DNA of 64,000 nt from contig JBJXDZ010000064.1 in NCBI GenBank assembly GCA_046154645.1, positions 1-64,000 of the forward strand, given 5' to 3'. The stretch is from Ga0077555 sp046154645 (lineage in GTDB: Bacteria; Pseudomonadota; Alphaproteobacteria; Rhizobiales; Hyphomicrobiaceae). Below the pieces are notes generated by a model. It worked only from the letters and a program-made list of their open reading frames with translations. It did no database searches and had not been told where the DNA came from. This document shows positions 1 to 8,170 of this stretch, one piece after another (within the stretch, counting starts at the first letter, position 1; the number at the start of each line of letters is the position of its first letter). The translations under genes and the position numbers were made by a program.

Positions 1-690
1 TTGTCTTCCCGGAAGCCGCGCGCAGGTCGAGGCGACGCGGGCAAAGTTGAGCGCTCAAGCGCGTGGCTATCCGGGATCTCGCCGGTCGCGATGTGCCCGA
101 GCCGACCCACGCGATCCCGGATCTGCGCTTGCGCCCGCTGGGCGCAATGCTTCGTCCGGGAAGGCAGAGCGTGGGGAGAGTTTGGAGAATGTCAAACCCC
201 CAACTTGTCTTCCCGGAAGACGCGCGCAGGTCGTAGCGACGCGGGCAAAGTTGAGCGCTCAAGCGCGTGGCTATCCGGGATCTCGTCGTCAGCGATGTGC
301 CCGAGCCCGACCCACGCGATCCCGGATCTGCGCTTGCGCCCGCTGGGCGCTCACTTCGTCCGGGAAGACAGTGCGTGGGGAGAGTTTGGAGAACACCACA
401 ACCAAGCACTTGGTTTCCGGAACCCCAACCCCCAACTTGTCTTCCCGGAAGACGCGCGCAGATCGAGGCGACGCGGGCAAAGTTGAGCGCTCAAGAGCGT
501 GGCTATCCGGGATCTCGCCGGTCGCGGTGTGCCTGAGCGCCACCCAAGCGATCCCGGATCTGCGTGGGGACACTGCTCGTGTCCCCACTTCGTCCGGGAA
601 GACAAGTGCGTGGGGAGAGTTTGGAGAATGGCACCGCCCAACTTGTCTTCCCGGAAGCCGCGCGCACGCGCCGGGTGGCACTGGGCATCC
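1..690. repeat. Tandem array of ~204-232 bp imperfect repeats rich in inverted repeats
   Basis: Three copies begin at 1, 205 and 437 and a partial fourth at 643; each opens with TTGTCTTCCCGGAAG. Each copy contains the perfect palindrome TTGAGCGCTCAA (47-58 in copy 1), a nested inverted repeat ATCCGGGATC/GATCCCGGAT (69-78 and 113-122), and an outer inverted repeat CTTCCCGGA/TCCGGGAAG (5-13 and 155-163), then a tail containing GGGGAGAGTTTGGAGAA. The unit could fold as a long cruciform. The open frames across it on both strands are artefacts of repeat periodicity and have no family-like protein content. It extends past the left edge. This looks like a mosaic intergenic element (BIME-like); its function is unknown. 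Confidence 0.85.
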
Positions 691-837
691 GAAGGCGCAA
701 GGAAAAAATCACGCACCCAACGCATCGCCACGACATATGGTCAGCTTGTGTGGCGTGGCGTCCGCGTGCGACGGTTGCGGGTGATACGAATCGCGGCGGG
801 TGACACGTCTTCGTCCTGTCGCAGGAGCCCGGAATCG
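691..837. other. Intergenic leader with a short repeat also found near 31.9 kb
   Basis: No gene was seen. The stretch 657-705 matches, with few differences, the sequence at 31921-32035 (shared blocks CGCGCGCACGCGCCGG and CATCCGAAGGCGCA), so this short element is dispersed. AGGAG at 823-827 is the ribosome binding site of the hydrolase gene that starts at 838. Confidence 0.6.
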
Positions 838-1767
838 ATGCATCAGCACCGTGCCACGCAACCTTGGCAGGACATCTTCTACACGTCGAACGACGGGCTG
901 CGCCTCTACGGCCGGCACTATCCGTCGGTGGCGCCGCAGCGGCGTCCGGCGCTGTGCCTGGCGGGCCTGACCCGCAACAGTCGCGACTTTCACGATCTGG
1001 CGCTGTTCCTGGCCGATCCCGCCAATCCCCAGACGCGCGATGTCTATACCGTCGATTGCCGGGGTCGCGGGCGCTCGCAGCATGATCTCGAGTGGCGCAA
1101 TTACGCGCTCGAAATCGAGATGGCCGACGTGCTCGACTTCATGACCGTGGTCGGCATTCACGACGTCGGCCTGATCGGCACCTCGCGCGGCGGTCTGATT
1201 GCCCTGATCATGGCCGCGCTGCGCCCGACCAGTTTCGGCGCCGTGGTGCTGAACGACATCGGACCGGTGATCAATCCGGAAGGCTTGATGCGGATCGTCG
1301 CCTACGTCGGGCGGGTGCCGCTGCCATCGAGCTGGGAGGAGGCGACAGCCCTGGCGCAGAAGCTGAACGAGCGCCAGTTTCCCTCTGTGCCGGCGCATCA
1401 CTGGGCCGAGATCGCGCGACAGTGGTTCAACGACGACCACGGCCGTCCGACGCACGGCTACGATCAGAACCTTGCGCGCAACATCGCCATGGCAACGGGA
1501 GAGCTGCCGACCTTGTGGCCGCAGTTCGAGGCGCTGTCGAGCCGGCCGGCCATGGTGATCCGGGGGGAGCTGTCCGACATCCTGAGCGAGGAAACCGTGC
1601 AGGAAATGCGGCTGCGCCACCCGAGCCTCGTCACCCACACAGTGCGGGATCAAGGCCACGCGCCGCTGCTGCGCGACCGCGCCAGCCAGATTGCCATCGC
1701 CGAGTTTTTGACCAAGGCCGACGCACCCCAACGGGCCACGGCCGTGCGTGGCTTCGCGCGGGTTTGA
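838..1767 (+). CDS. Alpha/beta-fold hydrolase
   Basis: A 309-residue protein of the alpha/beta hydrolase fold, probably a cytoplasmic serine hydrolase with unknown substrate. The nucleophile elbow reads GTSRGG with Ser116, the acid is probably the Asp of a GELSD stretch, and the catalytic His lies in DQGHAPLLRD near the C-terminus. The ATG at 838 is preceded by AGGAG with a 10-nt spacer. The frame stays open upstream only because it runs into the repeat array, so the longer start is rejected. It converges on the epoxide hydrolase gene with a 9-bp gap. Fold assignment is firm; substrate is not. Confidence 0.85.
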   Translation: MHQHRATQPWQDIFYTSNDGLRLYGRHYPSVAPQRRPALCLAGLTRNSRDFHDLALFLADPANPQTRDVYTVDCRGRGRSQHDLEWRNYALEIEMADVLDFMTVVGIHDVGLIGTSRGGLIALIMAALRPTSFGAVVLNDIGPVINPEGLMRIVAYVGRVPLPSSWEEATALAQKLNERQFPSVPAHHWAEIARQWFNDDHGRPTHGYDQNLARNIAMATGELPTLWPQFEALSSRPAMVIRGELSDILSEETVQEMRLRHPSLVTHTVRDQGHAPLLRDRASQIAIAEFLTKADAPQRATAVRGFARV

Positions 1768-1776
1768 GGGGCCTGC

Positions 1777-2940
1777 TCAGAACGTCGCGCGTAACGGGCG
1801 GAAGAAGGCCTGGATGTCGGCGGCCAAGGCTGCGGGTTGCTCGAGGGCGGCGAAGTGGCCGCCTTTCGGCATCACCGTCCAGTGCCGGATGTCGGTGTAG
1901 GCGCGCGTGGCGATAGAACGTGGCGGACGACGGATTTCCTTGGGGAAGGCGGCGTAACCCGTCGGCACGTCGACCGTGCGGCCATCGGGAATGGGCCAGG
2001 GTCCGTGCAGGCGCTCGTAATAGGGCCAGAACGACGAGCCGATGGCGCCGGTGAACCAGTAGAGCGCGATGTTGGCCAGCAGGTGGTCGCGGCAAACTGC
2101 GGTTTCGAAGTTGCCTGTGTGGTCCGTCCAGACGTGGAATTTCTCCGTGATCCAGGCGGCGAGGCCAACCGGCGAATCCGTCAGGCCATAAGCCAGTGTC
2201 TGCGGCCGCGTGCCCTGGATGGCGATGTACCCGGTCTCTTCCTTGGCCCACACTTTAATCTCTTCGGCGTAACGCCGTTCCTCAGGGCTGGGGTTGGCTG
2301 GCAGCGGCAGATCCGGACGCACCGACAACATATTGAGGTGAATGCCGGCGAGCTTGTCGGGATGGCGCACGCCGAGGGCCGAGCAGGTGAAGGCGCCCCA
2401 GTCGCCACCCTGCGCAGCGAATTTCTTGTGGCCGAGCACGGTCACCATCAGGTCGGCGAAGCAATCCGCGATGTCGGGGATGCCGAAACGCTTCTGGTTG
2501 GGCTGGAAGGAGAGGCCGTAACCCGGCAGCGACGGCGCGATGACCGTGAATGCATCCTCGGCCTTGCCGCCGAATCGGGCCGGGTCGGTCAGGCGGGGAA
2601 TGATGTCCAGGAACTCGAACACGGAGCCGGGCCAGCCGTGCAGCAACAGCAATGGCTTCGGGTCGGGGCCGATGCCCGGTACATGCAGAAAATGCAGGTC
2701 GATGCCGTGCAAGGGCACCTTGAACTGCGGAAAGGCATTGAGGCGGGCCTCTTGCGCTCGCCAATCGAAACCTTCGCGCCAATGCGCGACGAGGCTTTGC
2801 ATGTAGCTGAGATCGGCGCCATAGGCCCAGGGTGCATCGGGCGCCTGATCGGGGAAGCGGGTGCGGGCAAGGCGCGCCTTGAGGTCATCGATGTCGGCAT
2901 CGGCGACGCGCAAGGTGAACGGTTGCGGTTTCGGGGCCAT
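1777..2940 (-). CDS. Epoxide hydrolase (N-terminal EHN-domain family)
   Basis: A 387-residue protein with an EHN (epoxide hydrolase N-terminal) region over about residues 1-110, followed by an alpha/beta hydrolase core. HGWPGS at 101-106 is the oxyanion-hole motif, GGDWG at 178-182 carries the nucleophilic Asp180, and the C-terminal KGGHFAALE carries the catalytic His. An Asp nucleophile is diagnostic of epoxide hydrolases, which open epoxides to diols through an alkyl-enzyme ester. The length is normal for the family. A GGAGAG Shine-Dalgarno sequence lies about 6 nt before the ATG. It diverges from pyrB; the physiological epoxide is unknown. Confidence 0.9.
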   Translation of the reverse strand: MAPKPQPFTLRVADADIDDLKARLARTRFPDQAPDAPWAYGADLSYMQSLVAHWREGFDWRAQEARLNAFPQFKVPLHGIDLHFLHVPGIGPDPKPLLLLHGWPGSVFEFLDIIPRLTDPARFGGKAEDAFTVIAPSLPGYGLSFQPNQKRFGIPDIADCFADLMVTVLGHKKFAAQGGDWGAFTCSALGVRHPDKLAGIHLNMLSVRPDLPLPANPSPEERRYAEEIKVWAKEETGYIAIQGTRPQTLAYGLTDSPVGLAAWITEKFHVWTDHTGNFETAVCRDHLLANIALYWFTGAIGSSFWPYYERLHGPWPIPDGRTVDVPTGYAAFPKEIRRPPRSIATRAYTDIRHWTVMPKGGHFAALEQPAALAADIQAFFRPLRATF

Positions 2941-3064
2941 CGGACTCTCCGGCTATGATCGTCACGAATTTATCAGTCTGTGAAAGGAAATCCACGTTCA
3001 GTTGCGACCTATGTAAGAGTCCCACTTGCCAGCACGGCAGGATAGGTCTACTTGCACCGTTTTA

Positions 3065-4018
3065 ATGAGCAACTTGGCCCACATCCCCTCGGCCCTTGCG
3101 CGCAAGCACCTCCTCACCTGTGAGGGCTTGTCCGCGGCAGAGATCAATTCGCTGTTGGATCTCGCCGATCGCGCCGCCGATCAGAACCGACAAGTCAACA
3201 AAAAGCGCGACGTCCTGCGAGGCCGCACGCTGATCAACCTGTTCTTCGAGGCCTCGACCCGAACGCAGGCGTCCTTCGAGTTGGCGGGCAAGCGCCTCGG
3301 CGCCGACGTCATGAACATGAACGTGTCCACATCGTCGGTGCAGAAGGGCGAAAGCCTGATCGACACGGCAATGACGCTGAACGCCATGCGGCCCGACATC
3401 ATCGTCGTGCGCCACTATGCGGCCGGCGGCGTGCAATTGCTCTCTGAGAAGGTCGACTGCTCGGTGATCAATGCCGGCGATGGTGCCCATGAGCATCCGA
3501 CGCAGGCGTTGCTCGATGCCTTGACCATCCGCCGCGCCAAGGGACGGGTTGCCGGCCTGAAGATCGCGATCTGCGGCGACATCCTGCATTCCCGGGTCGC
3601 GCGCTCGAACATCCACTGCCTCAACGCGCTTGGCGCCCAGGTGCGGCTGGTGGCGCCGTCGACGCTCATTCCGACAGGGATCGAGCGGCTCGGCTGCGAG
3701 GTCTTCACCGACATGTGGAAGGGGCTCGAGGGCTGCGACATCGTCATGATGCTGCGCCTGCAGCGCGAGCGCATGAACGGCAACTACGTGCCCTCGACGC
3801 GCGAGTACTACCACTTCTTCGGCCTCGATGATGACAAGCTCGGCCAGGCCAAGCCCGATGCGCTGATCATGCATCCGGGGCCGATGAACCGCGGCGTCGA
3901 GATCGCCTCGACCATCGCCGACCATTCGCGCAGTGTCATTCGCGATCAAGTCGAGATGGGCGTCGCCGTCCGCATGGCCGTGCTGGAGGCCTTGGCGCGC
4001 AATTTGCCGAACCATTGA
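3065..4018 (+). CDS. pyrB: Aspartate carbamoyltransferase catalytic subunit
   Basis: A 317-residue catalytic chain of aspartate transcarbamylase, which condenses carbamoyl phosphate and aspartate in pyrimidine synthesis. The carbamoyl-phosphate loop STRTQASFE (about 64-72) and HPTQALLD (144-151) are present. The ATG at 3065 fits the family N-terminus; an upstream TTG in frame (3026) has no better ribosome site. It is followed 54 bp downstream by a pyrC homologue, the usual alphaproteobacterial order, and no pyrI is seen. Where the neighbouring DHOase-like protein is inactive, it often forms a complex with this enzyme (known from Pseudomonas). Confidence 0.95.
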   Translation: MSNLAHIPSALARKHLLTCEGLSAAEINSLLDLADRAADQNRQVNKKRDVLRGRTLINLFFEASTRTQASFELAGKRLGADVMNMNVSTSSVQKGESLIDTAMTLNAMRPDIIVVRHYAAGGVQLLSEKVDCSVINAGDGAHEHPTQALLDALTIRRAKGRVAGLKIAICGDILHSRVARSNIHCLNALGAQVRLVAPSTLIPTGIERLGCEVFTDMWKGLEGCDIVMMLRLQRERMNGNYVPSTREYYHFFGLDDDKLGQAKPDALIMHPGPMNRGVEIASTIADHSRSVIRDQVEMGVAVRMAVLEALARNLPNH

Positions 4019-4072
4019 CGCGTCGCCACACTGCGATCTTGACTATTTCAATCTGCAACGAAGAGGCTCACC

Positions 4073-5404
4073 ATGAAGCGCCCGAGCCCGACTGCACCTG
4101 AAACCGGCGTCACGGTCTTTCTCAACGCGCGGCTGATCGATCCGGCGAGCAACCGCGATGAGCTGGGCGGCCTGCTGGTGCGCGACGGTAAAATCGCCGA
4201 TCTCGGCGGGCATTTGCGCCGCAACGCGCCCGATGGTGCTGCCGTCATCGATTGCCAGGGCCACATTTTGTGCCCGGGCCTGATCGACTGTCAGGTTTTC
4301 ACCGGCGATCCCGGCGAGGAGCATCGCGAGACCTTGAAGACAGCGAGCTTCGCGGCCGCGGCCGGCGGGGTGACGACGATCGTGTGCATGCCCGACACCA
4401 ATCCGGTGATCGATCAGGTGGCGCTGGTCGACTACGTGCAGCGCCGCGCGCGGGAACGCGCCATCGTCAACGTGCACATTATGGGCGCGGTGACACGTGG
4501 ACTGAAAGGCGAGGAGATGGCCGAGATCGGCCTGCTGCAGCGGGCTGGCGCGGTTGCCTTTACGAACGGCAAGTCATCGATTGCCAACACGCGCGTCATG
4601 CGCAATGCGCTGCTCTACGCCAAGGATTTTGGCACCTTGATCGTGCACCACACCGAGGATCCGTTCCTGTCGGCTGGCGCCGCCATGAACTCCGGCGAGA
4701 TGGCGACGCGGCTGGGTTTGCCCGGCGTGCACAAGGCGGCCGAAGTGATCATGGTCGAGCGCGACGTGCGCCTCGTCGAAATCACCGGTGGTCGCTATCA
4801 CGCCGCCACCATCTCCTGCCCCGACAGCCTGGAGGTCATCACCAAGGCCAAGGCCAAGGGCCTGCCTGTCAGCTGCGGCATCTCGATCAATCATCTGACC
4901 TTGAACGAAAACGATATCGGCAACTACCGCACCTTCTTCAAGCTGCGCCCGCCGCTGCGCTCGGAGGATGATCGCGCCGCCATGGTGCGTGGGCTGGCCG
5001 CAGGGCAGATCGATGTCATCGTCTCGAGCCATGACCCCCAGGACACCGACGACAAGCGGCGGCCGTTCGCGGAAGCGGCCGACGGCGCGATCGGGTTGGA
5101 AACGCTGCTGCCGGCGGCGCTGCGCCTCTATCACAACGACGAGATCGGCCTGATGGCGCTGCTGCGCGCCATGACGATCAATCCGGCCAAGCTGCTGGAT
5201 CTGCCGGGCGGACGCCTGGAGAAGGGCTCGCCAGCAGACCTGACGCTATTCGACGCCAATACGCCCTGGGTGGTCGATCGCGACGTGCTGCGCGCGCGCT
5301 CGAAGAATGCCCCGCTCGATGAGCAGAAGGTGCAGGGCCGCGTGCTGCGCACCATGGTTGCGGGCAAGACGGTGTATCAATACGGTGTCGATCACCGGGC
5401 GTGA
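4073..5404 (+). CDS. pyrC: Dihydroorotase-like protein (PyrC homologue, probably non-catalytic)
   Basis: A 443-residue amidohydrolase-superfamily protein next to pyrB. Overall it is a type I dihydroorotase (GVTTIVCMPDTNPV, HHTED, NHLTLNEND and DGAIGLETLLP are recognisable). However, the metal-binding HxH after the first strand is replaced by CQVF (residues 73-76), and the catalytic-Asp region, normally like TDHAP, reads SSHDPQD (318-324). From family knowledge, HxH loss implies a pseudo-dihydroorotase that supports PyrB assembly, like PyrC' of Pseudomonas. If so, an active PyrC must lie elsewhere. A clear AGAGG ribosome site precedes the ATG. Homology is firm; inactivity is inferred. Confidence 0.85.
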   Translation: MKRPSPTAPETGVTVFLNARLIDPASNRDELGGLLVRDGKIADLGGHLRRNAPDGAAVIDCQGHILCPGLIDCQVFTGDPGEEHRETLKTASFAAAAGGVTTIVCMPDTNPVIDQVALVDYVQRRARERAIVNVHIMGAVTRGLKGEEMAEIGLLQRAGAVAFTNGKSSIANTRVMRNALLYAKDFGTLIVHHTEDPFLSAGAAMNSGEMATRLGLPGVHKAAEVIMVERDVRLVEITGGRYHAATISCPDSLEVITKAKAKGLPVSCGISINHLTLNENDIGNYRTFFKLRPPLRSEDDRAAMVRGLAAGQIDVIVSSHDPQDTDDKRRPFAEAADGAIGLETLLPAALRLYHNDEIGLMALLRAMTINPAKLLDLPGGRLEKGSPADLTLFDANTPWVVDRDVLRARSKNAPLDEQKVQGRVLRTMVAGKTVYQYGVDHRA

Positions 5405-5471
5405 GGCAACTTTGTCGGTTGCAGAGCGGCCCGCGATACCGAGATTCTTGATACCTTGCGGGGCCCTCATC

Positions 5472-6110
5472 ATGGAGCACAGCGAAGCGGATAGGCTGTT
5501 GGTTCAATACAAGATTATTCGAAGCTATATCGAACACGAGGACCGCCTGATTGGCGATCGGATTAGCCGCACCCTTCTGGCTCACGGCTTCCTGATCGCT
5601 AGCTTTGTCCTGCTACTGCAGGCGCGCGTGGGGGCTGCAGCGCAATGTTTGGCGCGAGACAATGGATGCTTGAATGAACAGGTCCGGTCGGTGGTGGCAT
5701 TGAAACCTGAGTCGAAAGAACGCATTGCCAGCCTATCTGGTCCTGACGACCTTGCAGGAGTCATGGTGCTTGCAGAAGTAATAATGCCATTCATCGCGCT
5801 GATTGGACTGCTTGCTGCTGGCGCTGCATATCGGGGCGTCCAAGCAGCGGAAAAGGCGATTCAATCCGTGCGCAAGACTTGGGAAGAATCCTCGATCGTG
5901 AGAGAGGCTGGGGGAATCGACGTCTTGAAGTCACACGGCATTCCCGTAGTTACTGGGGGCGGACATCCTGATTTAGAAACCGATGAATACTCCGGAATAT
6001 CGGTCAAATTGCTCTTCTTTCTTCGATTGCTGTGGGGCGGCATATTGCTAGCAAGTGCAGTCGCATTGCTGAATTGGAACTGGACAGCCGCTATCAAGCT
6101 GATCAGGTAG
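5472..6110 (+). CDS. Hypothetical membrane protein inserted between pyrC and plsY
   Basis: A 212-residue protein of no family I recognise. Three hydrophobic stretches fit membrane helices: about residues 26-45, 100-122 and 185-205. The first is followed by a Cys-containing loop (two Cys, about 12 apart), and the segment after the second is charged and helical. Base composition is visibly less GC-rich than the flanking core genes and it separates pyrC from plsY, which are usually adjacent in this gene order, so it is probably an acquired gene. The ATG at 5472 was chosen because residues before it look like shadow translation of pyrC. Confidence 0.6.
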   Translation: MEHSEADRLLVQYKIIRSYIEHEDRLIGDRISRTLLAHGFLIASFVLLLQARVGAAAQCLARDNGCLNEQVRSVVALKPESKERIASLSGPDDLAGVMVLAEVIMPFIALIGLLAAGAAYRGVQAAEKAIQSVRKTWEESSIVREAGGIDVLKSHGIPVVTGGGHPDLETDEYSGISVKLLFFLRLLWGGILLASAVALLNWNWTAAIKLIR

Positions 6111-6196
6111 CGATGTGCCCGAGGCCTAACGACACGTGTCATCTTGGCACCGTCATTGCCTGAGGGCTGTGCATCACCGAGGGTAGTCGAGGCCGC

Positions 6197-6934
6197 ATGA
6201 CATCCACATTGTTCATCCAGCTGCTGATCACATTCGGCGTCGGCTATCTGCTGGGGTCGATTCCGTTCGGGCTGCTGCTGACGCGCGCGGCCGGATTGGG
6301 CGACGTGCGCCAGATCGGTTCCGGCAACATCGGCGCCACCAACGTGCTGCGCACCGGCAACAAGAAGGTTGCTGCGGCGACATTGCTGCTGGACGGCCTC
6401 AAGGGTACGGCGGCCATAGCGCTCACGGGTATGGTGGTTGCCCCATGGCTGTTGTCCATCGGTCTGGGGGGCGACGTGCCGGGGTCGATGTCCGCCCGTT
6501 CGCCTGCTAATCCCAATCTTGCTGCCGTCTTGAAGCGCCTGCAGCTGCTCGAAGTCCTGGTGATGGTTGCAGGTCTCGGCGCCTTCATCGGGCATGTCTA
6601 TCCCGTGTGGCTCGGCTTCAAGGGTGGCAAAGGCGTCGCCACCTACATCGGCGTGCTGCTCGGGCTTGCGCCGAAGCTGGCGCTGGGCTTCTGCGCCATC
6701 TGGCTGATCATTGCCGCCGCCACCCGCTACTCTTCGCTCTCGGCGCTGCTGGCAGCGGCGATCGCCCCGTTCGCCGCCTACTGGCTTACGGGCCAGTCGC
6801 AACTCGCCATATTGCTGGCCCTCATGAGCCTCTTGCTCTTCTGGACGCACCGCGAGAACATTGCCCGCCTGCTCAAGGGCACGGAGAGCAAGATCGGTGC
6901 GAAAGCCAAACCCACGACCGACGCTCCCGCGTGA
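6197..6934 (+). CDS. plsY: Acyl-phosphate:glycerol-3-phosphate acyltransferase PlsY
   Basis: A 245-residue integral membrane enzyme that transfers an acyl group from acyl-phosphate to glycerol-3-phosphate, the first acylation of phospholipid synthesis. The family motifs GSGNIGATN (41-49) and FKGGKGVAT (141-149) are intact, with several membrane helices. The protein is about 40 residues longer than usual; the extra material is a loop around residues 88-115, between the second and third conserved blocks. dprA overlaps its 3' end. The identity is secure; the loop is a minor oddity. Confidence 0.95.
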   Translation: MTSTLFIQLLITFGVGYLLGSIPFGLLLTRAAGLGDVRQIGSGNIGATNVLRTGNKKVAAATLLLDGLKGTAAIALTGMVVAPWLLSIGLGGDVPGSMSARSPANPNLAAVLKRLQLLEVLVMVAGLGAFIGHVYPVWLGFKGGKGVATYIGVLLGLAPKLALGFCAIWLIIAAATRYSSLSALLAAAIAPFAAYWLTGQSQLAILLALMSLLLFWTHRENIARLLKGTESKIGAKAKPTTDAPA

Positions 6935-8117
6935 TCCCGAGCTGGATCTGGGCCTCGCCACGGCGCCGCTGCCGATCGCCGTCCTCGACGATTCCCAGCG
7001 CCTGGCCTGCCTGCGGCTCATCCGCTCCGAGAACGTCGGCCCCGTCACCTTTCGTGAGTTGATCAATCACTTCGGTGGAGCTGAGGCGGCGCTCGCCGCG
7101 CTCCCCGAGATGTCACGCCACGGCGGCAGGCGGCGTCCGATCAGCATTTGTCCGCGCGATGTGGCCGAGGCGGAGCTGACAGCCGCCGAGAAGGCCGGCG
7201 CGCGGGCCTTGTTCACCATCGAGCCAGGATTTCCCAAGGCCCTCACGCATGTGACCGGCAGCCCGCCGATGATCTATGTGCGGGGCCACACCGCGTTGCT
7301 CGCCCGGGATGCGGTGGCCATTGTCGGCGCCCGTAACGGCTCGGCGGCCGGCATCACGCTGACACGCCAGTTCGCGGCCGGCTTCGGCGCCAACGGCTAT
7401 GTCGTCGTCTCGGGGCTCGCGCGTGGCATCGACGGCGCTGCCCATGAGGCGTCGCTGGCAACCGGCACCATAGCCGTGCTGGCTGGCGGCATCGATCATG
7501 TCTATCCACCCGAGCATGCCGACCTCACCGCCCGCATCGCCGCCGAGGGCTGCCTCGTCGCCGAGCAGCCGCCTGGCTTCACGCCCCGCGCACAGGACTT
7601 CCCGCGCCGCAATCGCATCATCGCCGGGTTGGCTCTGGGCGTGCTGATCGTCGAGGCGGCGAAACGGTCCGGCTCGCTGATCACCGCGCGCATGGCGGGG
7701 GATCAGGGCCGCGAGGTGTTTGCGGTGCCGGGACATCCGCTCGACCCGCGTGCGGAAGGCACCAACGGCCTGCTCAAGCAAGGCGCGACCATGGTCACGG
7801 AGCTCAAGGACGTGCTGGATGTGCTCGCCCCCATGCGGGAGGCGCGCGGTGCGCTGGCCGCAGCACCGGCTGTCAAGCACCTCGACGAGCGGCCATCGCC
7901 GGCCGACTATGCGCCCCCGACGGCGCTGCCCGCCGATCACCGGGCGACGGTGCTGTCAGCTTTGGGACCGGCGCCGGTCAGCCTCGATGCGATCGCACAG
8001 GCGACCGGCCTGCCGATGCGGGCGGTGCGTGTCGTGCTGCTGGAACTTGCCCTTGCCGGCCGGCTGGAGCAGCACGGCAGCCAACTGGTGTCGTTGCTGC
8101 CCGGCGGCGACACTTGA
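6897..8117 (+). CDS. dprA: DNA-processing protein DprA
   Basis: A protein of about 406 residues that loads RecA on incoming single-stranded DNA. The order is an N-terminal helical/SAM-like region, a Rossmann-fold DprA core (VAIVGARNGS, GLARGIDGAAH, FPRRNRIIAGL, SGSLITARMA) and a C-terminal winged-helix segment (LDAIAQATGLPMRAV). The GTG at 6897 overlaps plsY by 38 bp and has GGAG about 10 nt upstream; a TTG at 6861 is the alternative. The plsY-dprA pairing is common in alphaproteobacteria. It converges on alaS. Confidence 0.93.
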   Translation: MRKPNPRPTLPRDPELDLGLATAPLPIAVLDDSQRLACLRLIRSENVGPVTFRELINHFGGAEAALAALPEMSRHGGRRRPISICPRDVAEAELTAAEKAGARALFTIEPGFPKALTHVTGSPPMIYVRGHTALLARDAVAIVGARNGSAAGITLTRQFAAGFGANGYVVVSGLARGIDGAAHEASLATGTIAVLAGGIDHVYPPEHADLTARIAAEGCLVAEQPPGFTPRAQDFPRRNRIIAGLALGVLIVEAAKRSGSLITARMAGDQGREVFAVPGHPLDPRAEGTNGLLKQGATMVTELKDVLDVLAPMREARGALAAAPAVKHLDERPSPADYAPPTALPADHRATVLSALGPAPVSLDAIAQATGLPMRAVRVVLLELALAGRLEQHGSQLVSLLPGGDT

Positions 8118-8170
8118 GGGCTGCGCGGCGTCGGCGGGGCGAGGCTCGGGTACTCCGCTCGCGCCGAAGT

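Noticed and set aside
1..784. Several ORFs across the left-hand repeat array
   Set aside because: They follow the repeat period, contain repeated peptides, lack ribosome sites and have no known domains.
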